From Gammaproteobacteria bacterium (GTDB lineage Bacteria > Pseudomonadota > Gammaproteobacteria > Pseudomonadales > Pseudomonadaceae), in the NCBI GenBank assembly GCA_012728415.1, contig JAAYFD010000029.1:1-60770 (forward strand): a stretch of DNA of 60,770 nucleotides, given 5' to 3'. This document shows positions 1 through 10,000 of the stretch, piece after piece. The notes beneath the pieces are model-generated. The model ran no database searches, was not told the DNA's origin, and saw only the letters and a program-made list of their open reading frames with translations. Made by a program: the position numbers and the translations under genes. Each line of letters starts with the position of its first letter. Position 1 is the stretch's first letter.

Positions 1-2480
1 GCAGCAGACTTGCCTAACGGTGCCGGCAAGTCAATACGTACTCCCTGCAGGTCTGTATTCACCGCCAACTGACTACCCTGCTCTGCCAGCAAAAGGTCCA
101 GCTGATAAGCAAAAGCACCGCTAAAGGGTAGCGGCTCAGCATGGCCAAGCCAGCTCTGCAGACGTGCAACCGGCATCTTGCCGCGCGCACGAATCTGGCT
201 GCCCCAGCGGGCACCACTTGCCGGCAATCTCAGGCTGGCGGTAAACGGCTGCTCCAGCACCCGGCCAGCCACAGCGCTACCACTCATACCTCTCTGGCTG
301 TCAATATGCAGGTCCCCTTGCAGCTGTTCAAACCGCAGATCCAGCTCCGGCATATGCAAGCTGTTATTTGCCAGCTGCAGGTCCAGCTGCACCCTGGGCT
401 GCTGGTGTTCAGCAAAAGGCACTTCCAGCTGTAACCGGCCATTCAGATCTCCCTGTCCCTGCCAGGCTGCCATAAATGGCAGCTGCTCGACCATCGGTGT
501 CTCCTGGACGACCTGCAAAGCATCCTTCATGCTGCTGGCCAGCCGGGCATCAACCTGCAGCCGGGAAGCGCCAGCTCGTGGATAAATCACCTCGGCATGC
601 ACATCGCTGATGCCAGTTTGCAGAATGCGTCCTCGTTCGATATCAACTTCCACGCCCTGGTCGTGTACATAAACCTGTGCCCGCGCCTCTTCCAGCTCAG
701 GCCAGCCTGGCTGGTAGGCGAGACGGGCATCACTGACATCAAAAAACAGGCTGATGGAGCGGGCCGCCGGCGGCGCCCCTGCCGCCAGCGTCCCCTGATA
801 CTGAAAATAGCCCTGATGTATATCAGCACCAATAACGGCCTCACGCAGCCAGCTCCAGAGTTCCGGTTGTTCGTCGCGCAGCACCAGTGGCAAATACCTG
901 CTCTTGTGACTGGCATCGCCATCACGCATGCCAACTCTCAGGTCCATATAGCTTTCGCGTCCGGACTGGCCCGGCAAGCGAATAACAAAGTCGCCGGCCA
1001 GCCGGCCTTCATCACCACGCACTTGCAAGTACGGACTGCTCAAAGTGAAATCAAATGACTCCGTCAGCTCCCAGGTCAGGCGCGCCCGCGCGCGGTGATA
1101 GTACCAGGGATCAGCAAACAGCTCGCGCAAGTACAGGCTGAACCCTGCGCTGTCCAGATGCAACTCACCGCCAGCCAGACTGCCAAACAGCCGACCGCTG
1201 ATACCGGTAGCACCCGGTACATTCTTCCAGGGGCTGTAATCCAGCCCGTCGATATTGGTGTCATACTCCAACTGCTGCTGCCAGGGCAAACCAGGTTGCC
1301 AGCGCAAATATGTGTTGCGCAAACCGCCACGGAAGTCCAGCTGCTCCAGTATGCTGCGCGGCAGTTGCGGCAACGGTATATGCTGCAGTACGCCTACTAT
1401 CAGAGGCTCAAGCTGCAACCGGGGTATATATATGCTGGTGGCCGCAGTCAACAGCGGCTCCCCTGCATTTTGCCTCAACTGCAATGCAAGATTTTGCATG
1501 GGCTCCTGTGGCAGCCAGCGTACGTTCAACTCTGGCAGCCAGAGCCTGCGCTGCTGCGCATCCTGCGAAAAGCCGGCCCGGACCTGGCCCAGCTGCACCT
1601 CAACCGCATCCCCCTGCCAATGTCCCTTCAGCCTGCCGCCACCAGCCTCAAGACTCAACGCCTGCAGGTGGCCCTTACGCACCTGCAGCCAGCCTTGTGC
1701 AGCCAGGGAAGCCTGTTCCAGCCGCATGCCCTCAGGCAGTGCAGTCAACCAGTCCGGCGCCAGCCACTGCAACCAGTTGCTGCCCGGCAGGTTCACATAA
1801 ACATCCAGGTCACTTTGCTGCCACTGCTTCGGCTCGATCCGTGCCTGGCCGGCCAGCTCCAACAGCTGACCGTCCGGCAGCTGGATGCGGGCTTGCACGC
1901 GGGTACGACCGCCGGAATGTTCCAGGGTAAGCCCGGCTTGCGGAAACTCCACCGGTGCCGCTCCCTGCTGTCTGACCAACAGTCTGACATCCACCAGGCT
2001 CAAATGGCCAACACGCTGCAGTTGAGCCAGCAAGTTGTTCCAGTCTGCAGGCCTTTCACCCGGTTCGGCAGCCAGCGACATACCGTTCAACTGCCAGTGA
2101 CCTGCCTGCTGTTGCAACTCAATTTCCACCCCTTGCAGGCTGATTGCTGCCAACGACCAGTCACGCCGCAACAGGCTGGCCAGCATATCCGGACGAAAAT
2201 GCAAGCGATCAACCTGGAAGGTTTGCTCCGTTCCTCCCAGCCTGACATCTTCGGCATAGAAGCGTGGTGACAGTCCGTGCCAGCCAGCATATAAACGACC
2301 AAGGTGCAGTGGCTGCCCAAGCTGCTCACCCAGCCACTGCTGAACCTCGACACGGTAGGCATTGAGCATCGGCGTCAGAATGCGGCCAGCACTCAGATAC
2401 AAGGCGGACAGAAACAGCAAGAGCAAAACGCCCCATAAACCACCACGCCAAAACCAGTGGCTCAGCCGCTGCAGCATCAT
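1..2480 (-). CDS. yhdP: YhdP family AsmA/TamB-like envelope protein (3' part cut by window edge)
   Basis: This is a very large inner-membrane-anchored protein of the AsmA-like group, a family implicated in phospholipid transport to the outer membrane. The reading frame begins with two adjacent ATG codons at 2480 and stays open to base 1, so at least 826 residues are present and the C-terminus lies outside the window. Residues about 9-30 form one hydrophobic segment (WFWRGGLWGVLLLLFLSALY). The rest is repetitive and beta-rich, and it contains the family-like stretch GLDYSPWKNVPGATG encoded near 1200-1245. It starts 6 bp after the rng stop on the same strand, matching the rng-yhdP order in Pseudomonas. 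Several long open frames on the opposite strand here are shadows. Confidence 0.9.
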   Translation of the reverse strand, partial: MMLQRLSHWFWRGGLWGVLLLLFLSALYLSAGRILTPMLNAYRVEVQQWLGEQLGQPLHLGRLYAGWHGLSPRFYAEDVRLGGTEQTFQVDRLHFRPDMLASLLRRDWSLAAISLQGVEIELQQQAGHWQLNGMSLAAEPGERPADWNNLLAQLQRVGHLSLVDVRLLVRQQGAAPVEFPQAGLTLEHSGGRTRVQARIQLPDGQLLELAGQARIEPKQWQQSDLDVYVNLPGSNWLQWLAPDWLTALPEGMRLEQASLAAQGWLQVRKGHLQALSLEAGGGRLKGHWQGDAVEVQLGQVRAGFSQDAQQRRLWLPELNVRWLPQEPMQNLALQLRQNAGEPLLTAATSIYIPRLQLEPLIVGVLQHIPLPQLPRSILEQLDFRGGLRNTYLRWQPGLPWQQQLEYDTNIDGLDYSPWKNVPGATGISGRLFGSLAGGELHLDSAGFSLYLRELFADPWYYHRARARLTWELTESFDFTLSSPYLQVRGDEGRLAGDFVIRLPGQSGRESYMDLRVGMRDGDASHKSRYLPLVLRDEQPELWSWLREAVIGADIHQGYFQYQGTLAAGAPPAARSISLFFDVSDARLAYQPGWPELEEARAQVYVHDQGVEVDIERGRILQTGISDVHAEVIYPRAGASRLQVDARLASSMKDALQVVQETPMVEQLPFMAAWQGQGDLNGRLQLEVPFAEHQQPRVQLDLQLANNSLHMPELDLRFEQLQGDLHIDSQRGMSGSAVAGRVLEQPFTASLRLPASGARWGSQIRARGKMPVARLQSWLGHAEPLPFSGAFAYQLDLLLAEQGSQLAVNTDLQGVRIDLPAPLGKSA

Positions 2481-2486
2481 GCGCGC

Positions 2487-3944
2487 CTATAGCAGTACGA
2501 TGTCGTACTGCTCCTGAGAGTACAGGCTTTCCACCTGCAATTTGATCGGTCGTCCAATGAAAGTCTCCAAATCTGCCAGGTTGCCCGCCTCTTCATCCAG
2601 CAACCGGTCAACCACACTCTGGCTGGCCAGCACCAGATAGCCCTCAGCCTGGTATGCGCGGGCCTCACGCAGAATCTCACGAAATACTTCATAGCAGACA
2701 GTCTCAGCGGTACGCAGTTCACCGCGCCCCTGACAAGTTGCACAGGGTTCGCATAGCAGCTGGCTAAGGCTTTCACGTGTACGCTTGCGCGTCATCTGCA
2801 CCAGCCCCAACTCGGTCAGCCCGGTAATATGGGCTTTGGCATGATCCCGTTCCAGCTGGCGCTCAAGCGTGCGCAGCACCTGACGGCGGTGCTCCTCATC
2901 TTCCATATCAATGAAGTCGATAATGATGATGCCGCCAACGTTACGCAAGCGCAGCTGACGGGCAATCGTCATGGCCGCTTCCAGGTTGGTTTTGAAAATG
3001 GTTTCTTCCAGGTTGCGATGACCGACAAAAGCACCAGTATTCACGTCAATGGTAGTCATCGCCTCAGTGGGATCAATGATCAGATAACCACCCGACTTGA
3101 GCGGCACCTTGCGCTCCAGCGCACGCTGGATTTCATCCTCAATGCCGTGCAAGTCAAACAGTGGACGCTCGCCCGGATAGTGCTCTATCAGCTCTTCCAC
3201 TCCTGGCACCAGCTCGCGGACAAACTGCAATGCTTTGCTCATCGTTTCTCGCGAATCAATACGTATTTTCTCGGTCGGCTCGCCAACCAGGTCACGCAGG
3301 GTGCGCAAGGCCAGTGGCAGCTCCTCGTAAATCAGGCTGGTGTCACTGCTGCTCTGAATCTGTTCCTGCACCTGCTGCCACAACCGGTACAGGTAGCGGA
3401 TATCGGCCCGCAAGTCCCGCTCGCAAACGCCTTCAGCTGCAGTGCGAATAATGAATCCACCAAACTCTGGCTTCCCCTCGGCTTCCAGGCAGGCAACAAC
3501 CAGCTCCTTCAGCCGTTCCCGCTCGGCCTCATCTTCGATCTTCAGTGAAACCCCGATATGCTCGCTGGACGGCATATGCACCAAATAACGCGACGGCATG
3601 GAAAAATACGTTGTCAGCCGCGCCCCTTTGCTGCCGATAGGATCCTTGGTTACCTGAACGACCAGCGACTGTCCTTCATGCAACAAGCCGCTGATGCTGT
3701 CGATCTGCCGATCTGCCGGCATCTGCAGCTCGCCCATATGGATAAAAGCCGCCCGCTCCAGACCTATGTCAACAAAGGCTGCCTGCATGCCGGGCAACAC
3801 CCGCACTACACGCCCCTTATAAATATTGCCGACCAGTCCGCGGCTTTGCGTACGCTCGATATGTACTTCCTGCAGAACACCATTTTCCACCACCGCCACG
3901 CGAGACTCCATGGGCGTGATATTCATCAGGATTTCTTCGCTCAT
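2487..3944 (-). CDS. rng: Ribonuclease G
   Basis: Endoribonuclease of the RNase E/G family, which matures the 5' end of 16S rRNA and degrades some mRNAs in the cytoplasm. The 485-residue product has the usual RNase G length. An S1-like domain (IYKGRVVRVLPGMQAAFVDIG, residues about 41-61) is followed by the catalytic DNase I-like part with the magnesium-binding aspartates D300 (TTIDVNTGAF) and D343 (IIIDFIDM), then the Zn-link cysteines C398 and C401 (CEPC, followed by CQGRGE). The start MSEEILMNITP aligns with the known N-terminus of the E. coli enzyme. The gene is followed closely by yhdP, and a terminator separates it from the gene pair upstream. Confidence 0.97.
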   Translation of the reverse strand: MSEEILMNITPMESRVAVVENGVLQEVHIERTQSRGLVGNIYKGRVVRVLPGMQAAFVDIGLERAAFIHMGELQMPADRQIDSISGLLHEGQSLVVQVTKDPIGSKGARLTTYFSMPSRYLVHMPSSEHIGVSLKIEDEAERERLKELVVACLEAEGKPEFGGFIIRTAAEGVCERDLRADIRYLYRLWQQVQEQIQSSSDTSLIYEELPLALRTLRDLVGEPTEKIRIDSRETMSKALQFVRELVPGVEELIEHYPGERPLFDLHGIEDEIQRALERKVPLKSGGYLIIDPTEAMTTIDVNTGAFVGHRNLEETIFKTNLEAAMTIARQLRLRNVGGIIIIDFIDMEDEEHRRQVLRTLERQLERDHAKAHITGLTELGLVQMTRKRTRESLSQLLCEPCATCQGRGELRTAETVCYEVFREILREARAYQAEGYLVLASQSVVDRLLDEEAGNLADLETFIGRPIKLQVESLYSQEQYDIVLL

Positions 3945-4006
3945 GCTTTTTTCCTTTTTGCATTTGTCACAGTAGCCGATACCCGTGCTGACAGCTGCTT
4001 CACGAA

Positions 4007-4037
4007 TAAAAAAACCGCACCCTGCAACAGGATGCGG
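4007..4037 (-). terminator. Rho-independent terminator of the coiled-coil/PEGA gene pair
   Basis: On the minus strand the stem CCGCATCCTG / CAGGGTGCGG (one G-T wobble, 4-base loop) is followed by a run of seven T. It lies between the stop of the PEGA-like gene at 4078 and the start of rng at 3944, so rng-yhdP probably has its own promoter or depends on read-through. Confidence 0.85.
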
Positions 4038-4077
4038 TCCATACCAGCCACGCAGCGACCATCACTGTCGCCATGCA

Positions 4078-4353
4078 TTAAAACACAAAATTGATGTGGC
4101 GGTTTTCATCCAGTGTCAAAGTGCATTTTTGCGTCAGCCCCTGATAGCGCACCTCAATGTTATATACGCCTGGGTCCAGCATCAGCGACAGCGGTGTCGA
4201 ACCATAGGGTTTTTTGTTCACCAGCACCTGGTCGCCATATTTGTTACTACGCACAATCAAAGATACCGACTGCGCCTCACACAGTTCCGCTGTCGCCCCC
4301 AGCATCGCACAGGCCATCATCTTGCGCGGCCTGACCTGAACACACATCGACAT
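4078..4353 (-). CDS. PEGA-like domain protein, possibly the frameshifted C-terminus of the upstream gene
   Basis: The frame encodes up to 91 residues. The last 65 or so resemble a PEGA-type surface-layer repeat: SVSLIVRSNKYGDQVLV, NKKPYGSTPLSLMLDPG and VYNIEVRYQGLTQ, a beta-rich pattern typical of exported proteins. The N-terminus overlaps the end of the upstream coiled-coil gene by 77 bp in another frame and has no convincing ribosome binding site at either candidate ATG. Two readings are possible. It may be a separate small gene with a weak signal sequence (KMMACAMLGATAELCEA), or the real C-terminal domain of the upstream protein displaced by a frameshift. A terminator follows directly. No function can be assigned. 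Confidence 0.6.
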   Translation of the reverse strand: MSMCVQVRPRKMMACAMLGATAELCEAQSVSLIVRSNKYGDQVLVNKKPYGSTPLSLMLDPGVYNIEVRYQGLTQKCTLTLDENRHINFVF

Positions 4354-5224
4354 CTGCAGTCACTGTACCTTGCAACGTCATGCTGGCTTCGGTGAATTCA
4401 TGGGTAACCCGAGTCGTATACCAGTCAGGACTCAGCTGTACCGGTTTGCCATACCCCTCCAGGTGCTTATCCAGCTCGGCTTTATAGTGTTCTTCAACCC
4501 ACCCCTGTATGCTTGCTTCCAGCGGGTACTCACCGAGACACTTGCCCAGACTCTTGCTTGACGGGCACTTGAAACTGATGGTTTCGCAGAATTGCAGACG
4601 GCGCTCCAGCTGACGTGCCAGCTCCTGAACCTTGCGCAGTTCTTTTTCACGCTGCTGCGAAGCATAGCGAGCTTTCATGCGCTCAAGATCCCTTTGCTTT
4701 TGTACCAGTTGCAACTGCTCTCTGGCCAGCTCGGCCCGTGTTTCCTCCAGTGCTTCAGCCAGCCTAATTTCCTCTTCCCGGGCAGCTTCGTGTCGCTCCA
4801 GCATATTGTCCAGACGCGTACGTGGCGCACTGCTCTGCAAAACCTCGTCCAGCTCAATACGTATATTATTTCTGCTTTCTTTCAGTCGCAAACGCAACGA
4901 GTCCTGACTGGCCTGCTGGCTATCCAGGCGATTATCCAGCTCCTGCTTGCGCTGCACGTGCGCGGCTACTTCATCAGCAAGCAGCTCGATATCTTCCGCG
5001 CTTGGCTCATCATTCGCCGGCCGCTTGCTATCCATGCTTCCGGCTTGCGGGCCAACAGGCGTATCCCCAGCCGCCTGCGCAACGTCCGCAGCAACACCAC
5101 TGCCGGACACCCCAAGTGACAGCACGCCTGCAAACAGGGCGGACAACAAGCTGCCTCCCCTGCCGGCACGCAGCCCCCTTTCCGCTATACTATCCTGGCA
5201 CTCTGCCTGCACCCCCGTAATCAA
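4277..5224 (-). CDS. Exported coiled-coil protein of unknown function
   Basis: An unrecognised exported protein. A hydrophobic signal-like segment (SLLSALFAGVLSLGVSG, ending GVAA) is preceded by an arginine-rich stretch. Then comes an acidic linker and a long charged coiled coil (about residues 85-215, rich in E, R, Q and L), then a globular part with four cysteines (FCETISFKCPSSKSLGKCLG). The start is uncertain. The longest frame opens with TTG at 5224, but the best Shine-Dalgarno sequence (GGGGAGG, 5160-5154) lies just before two TTG codons at 5149 and 5146, which would give about 289 residues. A possible -10 box (TATAGC) lies near 5180. The last 26 residues overlap the PEGA-like frame, so a frameshift is possible. 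The gene occupies the position where Pseudomonas usually has maf. Confidence 0.65.
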   Translation of the reverse strand: MITGVQAECQDSIAERGLRAGRGGSLLSALFAGVLSLGVSGSGVAADVAQAAGDTPVGPQAGSMDSKRPANDEPSAEDIELLADEVAAHVQRKQELDNRLDSQQASQDSLRLRLKESRNNIRIELDEVLQSSAPRTRLDNMLERHEAAREEEIRLAEALEETRAELAREQLQLVQKQRDLERMKARYASQQREKELRKVQELARQLERRLQFCETISFKCPSSKSLGKCLGEYPLEASIQGWVEEHYKAELDKHLEGYGKPVQLSPDWYTTRVTHEFTEASMTLQGTVTADVDVCSGQAAQDDGLCDAGGDSGTV

Positions 5225-5390
5225 GCCTGTTATTGTTCACTGTTAGTCTCAATACAGAATGCCGGTCCCAGCAACCCCCACCATGGATACGGCATACCTG
5301 CATCCCCTGTATACGCAAGAGCCTATAACAGTATGGCACTTTGCCCAAGCATAACCTGTCAAAGGTCCCCCCAGCAGTAACTGCTTGCCA

Positions 5391-5879
5391 TCAGCGACGC
5401 AACAGTAAACGGTGAAGAGTGTGCAGAGCCAGATAAAACCATGGCCACAGCAGCCCGCTAACCAGTGCCGGCACCATATACTGCAATAACAATTTGGGCG
5501 TACCGGTGAGAACATCCAGCCAAAACATCAACAGCTGGCCCAGGGCAAACACTATGGTAAGAAAAAGCGCCTGCTGCCAGACCGGAAACATCCGCAGACG
5601 CTGCTGAAACCTCTGTATCGCAAAAACCACGATAACCAGAAACAAAGCATGCAGACCCAGCAAGCTTCCATACAGGACACCCTGCAGCAAGCCAACCAGC
5701 CAGGTAAGCAGCAAGCTGCCACCACGTGAAGTTTCCAGCGCCCAATACGCCAGCGTCAGTGCCAGCCAAAATGGCCGCCAGCCATGCAATGCCTCTGTCA
5801 GCGGGGCCACTTCAAGAATCAGTGCCACCAGCAAGCTGATCAAAAACAGGAACACGCTACCCATAGACACCGACTTCAC
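5391..5879 (-). CDS. mreD: Rod shape-determining protein MreD
   Basis: Integral inner-membrane component of the elongasome that guides cell-wall synthesis along the cylinder. The 162-residue product is the normal size and consists of five or so hydrophobic segments (for example VFLFLISLLVALILEVAP near the N-terminus and LFLTIVFALGQLLMFWLDV in the middle) and ends in a basic tail (LHRLLLRR). The ATG at 5879 overlaps the mreC stop by 4 bp, so translation is probably coupled. It is the last recognisable gene of the mreBCD operon; the expected downstream maf is missing. Confidence 0.93.
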   Translation of the reverse strand: MKSVSMGSVFLFLISLLVALILEVAPLTEALHGWRPFWLALTLAYWALETSRGGSLLLTWLVGLLQGVLYGSLLGLHALFLVIVVFAIQRFQQRLRMFPVWQQALFLTIVFALGQLLMFWLDVLTGTPKLLLQYMVPALVSGLLWPWFYLALHTLHRLLLRR

Positions 5880-6829
5880 CCTTCATCTCCGCTGGCATCC
5901 TGTGTATCGCCGCCTGCCGACACCCGGGCATCATCAAATTCAAGACCATCCGCGTCGGGCGACAGAGTGTCCAGGCATTTGTCTGCTTCCTGTGTGACAA
6001 CCGGCTCCCGCCCTTCGGCAAATACCAACAAAAAGTGCCGACTGCGATCGAGCACCGCAGCCGGCGCAACCATTACAGTGGCAAAGGGCTGGCCCGTTCC
6101 GCGCCGTACATCGGTCACCACCCCGACCGGATAGCCAGCCGGAAAGCGCTGCGCCATCCCCGACGTGACCAGAAGGTCACCCTTTTTGATATCGGCATTA
6201 TCTGCAACATAGCGCAACTCGATGCTGCCCGGATTCCCCGTGCCGCCGGCAATGGCCCGCAAACCGTTACGGGTTACCTGAACAGGCAAACTATGGCTGC
6301 TGTCCGTCAGCAGCAACACCCGGGCGCTGTACGGCATGACCTCAACCACCTGTCCCATCACACCCCTGGCATCCAGCACCGGCTGTCCTTCATAAACACC
6401 GTGCCTGCTGCCTTTGTTGATCAGGAGCTTATAGGTTTGCGGATTTGGGTCAACACCCAGCAGTTCGGCAACAATGACTTGCTCTTCCAGCAACTCCGAG
6501 GAGTTAAGCAACTCGCGCAAACGGACATTTTGCTCAGTCAAGACCGCCAACTTTTGCAACCGCCGCTGCATCAGCAATGCTTCTGCGCGCAGCTTGTCGT
6601 TTTCTGCCAACAACTCGGTTCGGCTGGCAACTCCCTGTCTGAACATCTCCAGACTGCGTCCGGGCAAGTCGCCAACCCAGTATAATGGGGTCAGCACCAG
6701 CCCAACGTTACTGCGCAACGGGTTAAGCAACCGCGTATGAGTGTCAACTATCATCAGCAACACCGACAGCAGCACGAAGAAAACAACCCGTGCTGTCTGT
6801 GATGTGCCTTTGGAAAATATCGGTTTAAT
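5876..6829 (-). CDS. mreC: Rod shape-determining protein MreC, probable AUU start codon
   Basis: Periplasmic elongasome scaffold anchored by one N-terminal membrane segment (VVFFVLLSVLLMIVD), followed by a coiled coil (LLAENDKLRAEALLMQRRLQ) and the beta-barrel MreC domain. Homologues I recall begin IKPLF.KG; here the same stretch (KPIFSKGTSQTARV) is encoded upstream of the first ATG/GTG/TTG option, the GTG at 6775. The frame upstream reads TGA (stop), GTC, ATT, AAA, CCG. The only plausible initiator is therefore the ATT at 6829-6827, placed 7 nt after a Shine-Dalgarno AAGGTG. That gives 317 residues. The acidic C-terminal tail is variable in the family. Starting at GTG 6775 would remove the cytoplasmic n-region. 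Confidence 0.88.
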   Translation of the reverse strand: MKPIFSKGTSQTARVVFFVLLSVLLMIVDTHTRLLNPLRSNVGLVLTPLYWVGDLPGRSLEMFRQGVASRTELLAENDKLRAEALLMQRRLQKLAVLTEQNVRLRELLNSSELLEEQVIVAELLGVDPNPQTYKLLINKGSRHGVYEGQPVLDARGVMGQVVEVMPYSARVLLLTDSSHSLPVQVTRNGLRAIAGGTGNPGSIELRYVADNADIKKGDLLVTSGMAQRFPAGYPVGVVTDVRRGTGQPFATVMVAPAAVLDRSRHFLLVFAEGREPVVTQEADKCLDTLSPDADGLEFDDARVSAGGDTQDASGDEG

Positions 6830-6900
6830 GACTCAGCACCTTAACATGGACCCATGTCACACCTGCCAGTCAAACACCGTCACTTCGACGTCGACCGGGA

Positions 6901-8238
<1,338 letters not shown>

Positions 8239-8526
8239 ATGGCATTCACTCCCCTTGACGTACAGACGCTGGCACGACTGACCCAGATCCGTCTTGACAG
8301 CGGCAGTTCTGAAAAACTGGCCGACACCCTGGCCCAGCTAACAGCTTTGGCACAGCCCATACGCAACATGGCTGCCCACGACACACTGCCGCTGATCAAC
8401 CCTCTAGACATGACCCAGCGCCTGCGCGCCGATGTGGTTAGCGAAGAAAACCGTCGCGAGCTATACCAGAGCATCGCTCCGGCCACCGAAGATGGCCTCT
8501 ACCTCGTACCCAAAGTGCTCGACTAA
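8239..8526 (+). CDS. gatC: Asp-tRNA(Asn)/Glu-tRNA(Gln) amidotransferase subunit GatC
   Basis: Small subunit that wraps around and stabilises the GatA-GatB complex, which converts Asp-tRNA(Asn) or Glu-tRNA(Gln) to the amide form in the cytoplasm. The 95 residues have the family layout: N-terminal helix (LDVQTLARLTQIRL), linker (DTLPLINPLDMTQRLRADVV) and C-terminal tail (GLYLVPKVLD). I chose the ATG at 8239 because GGAGA at 8226-8230 is well spaced; the frame is open further upstream without homology. It begins the gatCAB operon; gatA starts 13 bp after its stop. Confidence 0.93.
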   Translation: MAFTPLDVQTLARLTQIRLDSGSSEKLADTLAQLTALAQPIRNMAAHDTLPLINPLDMTQRLRADVVSEENRRELYQSIAPATEDGLYLVPKVLD

Positions 8527-8539
8527 GGACTATCCCGAC

Positions 8540-9988
8540 ATGCATCAGCAGACACTGGCCCAACAGGCACAAGCCCTGGCCAAGGGCGACTACAGCGCCC
8601 GCGAACTGACCCAACATTACCTGCAGCGCATCCAGCAACTGGATGGACAGCTAAACAGCTTTATTACCGTCACTGCCGAACAGGCACTGACCAGCGCTGA
8701 CGCTGCCGATGCCGCACGCAAGGCCGGCAACACCAGCCCCCTGTGCGGCCTGCCACTGGCCCACCAGGATGTATTTTGCAGCCAGGGCACGCGCACCAGC
8801 GCCGGCTCAAAAATGCTCGACAACTTCATCGCCCCTTACAGTGCCCACCTGCTGGAACAGCTGGAACAGGCTGGCGCAGTAAGTCTTGGCAAAACCAACA
8901 TGGACGAATTTGGCATGGCCGCCAGTGGTACCAGCAGCTTTTATGGCGCCATCAGCAACCCTTGGAACAACCAGCGCATCAGCGGCGGTGCCGCCGGTGG
9001 TAGCGCCGTTGCCGTGGCTGCCGGGCTGACAGCGGCCGCCAGCGGTTGCGACAGCTTTGGCGACCTGCGCCTGCCAGCGGCCCACAATGGCCTGAGCGCC
9101 CTGAAAGCCACCTACGGCCGCATTTCCCGTCTGGGCATGACCGCCAACGCCTCCAGCTTTGATCAGGCTGGCTTTATCACCCGCACTGCTGAAGATGCCG
9201 CACTACTGCTGCAAGTGGCTGCCGGTTTTGATTCGCGTGATTCCACCAGCGCACAACAGGACGCAGACGACTACAGCGCCAGCCTGGCCCAACCGCTAAC
9301 CGGCCTGCGCATCGGCATTGCCCGCCAGCTGTTTGATGCAGAGCTGGACAGCCGCATTGCCGAACAAGTACTGGCCAGCGCCGAACAGCTCAAGCAGCTC
9401 GGTGCAACCCTGGTCGATATCCAGCTGCCGCACCAGCAGCACGCCATCGCCTGCGCCAGCATCATCGGCAGCGGCGAAGCCTCCACCAACCTGTCACGCT
9501 ATGACGGTGTGCGCTTCGGTCACCGCTGCGCCAACCCGGCAGATCTGGACGACCTGTACCAGCGCAGCCGCAGCGAAGGCTTTGGCGCCAGCGTACAGCA
9601 GCGCGTGATGCTGGGTGCCTACTACCTGTCTGTCGGGCAGTACGAAAGCCACTATGTACAGGCACAGAAGGTACGCCGCCTGATCAAGCAAGATTTCGAA
9701 CAGGCTTTTGCACAAGCCGACCTGATTCTAACCCCGGTCACGCCAGCCCTGCCACGCCTGCTGACCGAAACTGTTGACGCCACTGCCGACTGGCATAGCC
9801 AGCGCTACTGCCTGCTGGCCAATCTGGCCGGCCTGCCGGCCATGAGCCTGCCCTGCGGTCTGGTGGATGAGCTACCGGTCGGCGTGCAGCTGCTGGCACC
9901 CTGGTTTGCCGAAGCCCGCCTGCTCAACGCCGCCCACCAGTATCAACAAGCCACCGACTGGCATCTGCGCCGTCCCGCCGGATTCTAA
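8540..9988 (+). CDS. gatA: GatA-like amidotransferase subunit A, catalytic triad lost
   Basis: By length (482 residues), position and overall sequence this is GatA, the subunit that normally hydrolyses glutamine and channels ammonia to GatB. Strongly family-like stretches include SKMLDNFIAPY, AGAVSLGKTNMDEFGM, TYGRISRLGM, SRSEGFGASVQQRVM and LPVGVQLLAPWF. All three residues of the amidase-signature Ser-cisSer-Lys triad are replaced. The lysine of the AxKD motif is Q76 (LAHQDVF), the GGSSGGS loop reads GGAAGGS (A151, A152), and the nucleophile motif DTGGSIR reads DSFGDLR (D175). The spacing equals that of S. aureus K79/S154/S178, so the alignment is not in doubt. The frame is intact and codon use matches its neighbours, so it looks like a maintained pseudoenzyme rather than decay. 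Start: ATG 8540 behind AAGGAC. Confidence 0.93.
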   Translation: MHQQTLAQQAQALAKGDYSARELTQHYLQRIQQLDGQLNSFITVTAEQALTSADAADAARKAGNTSPLCGLPLAHQDVFCSQGTRTSAGSKMLDNFIAPYSAHLLEQLEQAGAVSLGKTNMDEFGMAASGTSSFYGAISNPWNNQRISGGAAGGSAVAVAAGLTAAASGCDSFGDLRLPAAHNGLSALKATYGRISRLGMTANASSFDQAGFITRTAEDAALLLQVAAGFDSRDSTSAQQDADDYSASLAQPLTGLRIGIARQLFDAELDSRIAEQVLASAEQLKQLGATLVDIQLPHQQHAIACASIIGSGEASTNLSRYDGVRFGHRCANPADLDDLYQRSRSEGFGASVQQRVMLGAYYLSVGQYESHYVQAQKVRRLIKQDFEQAFAQADLILTPVTPALPRLLTETVDATADWHSQRYCLLANLAGLPAMSLPCGLVDELPVGVQLLAPWFAEARLLNAAHQYQQATDWHLRRPAGF

Positions 9989-10000
9989 GGAGCCCCCGAC

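Noticed and set aside
1095-2270. 391-codon open frame on the plus strand
   Set aside because: It lies entirely antisense to yhdP, has Gln/Leu-rich shadow composition and no ribosome binding site.
5249-5515. Short minus-strand frame between mreD and the coiled-coil gene as a candidate maf remnant
   Set aside because: It mostly overlaps mreD in another frame and shows no Maf motifs.
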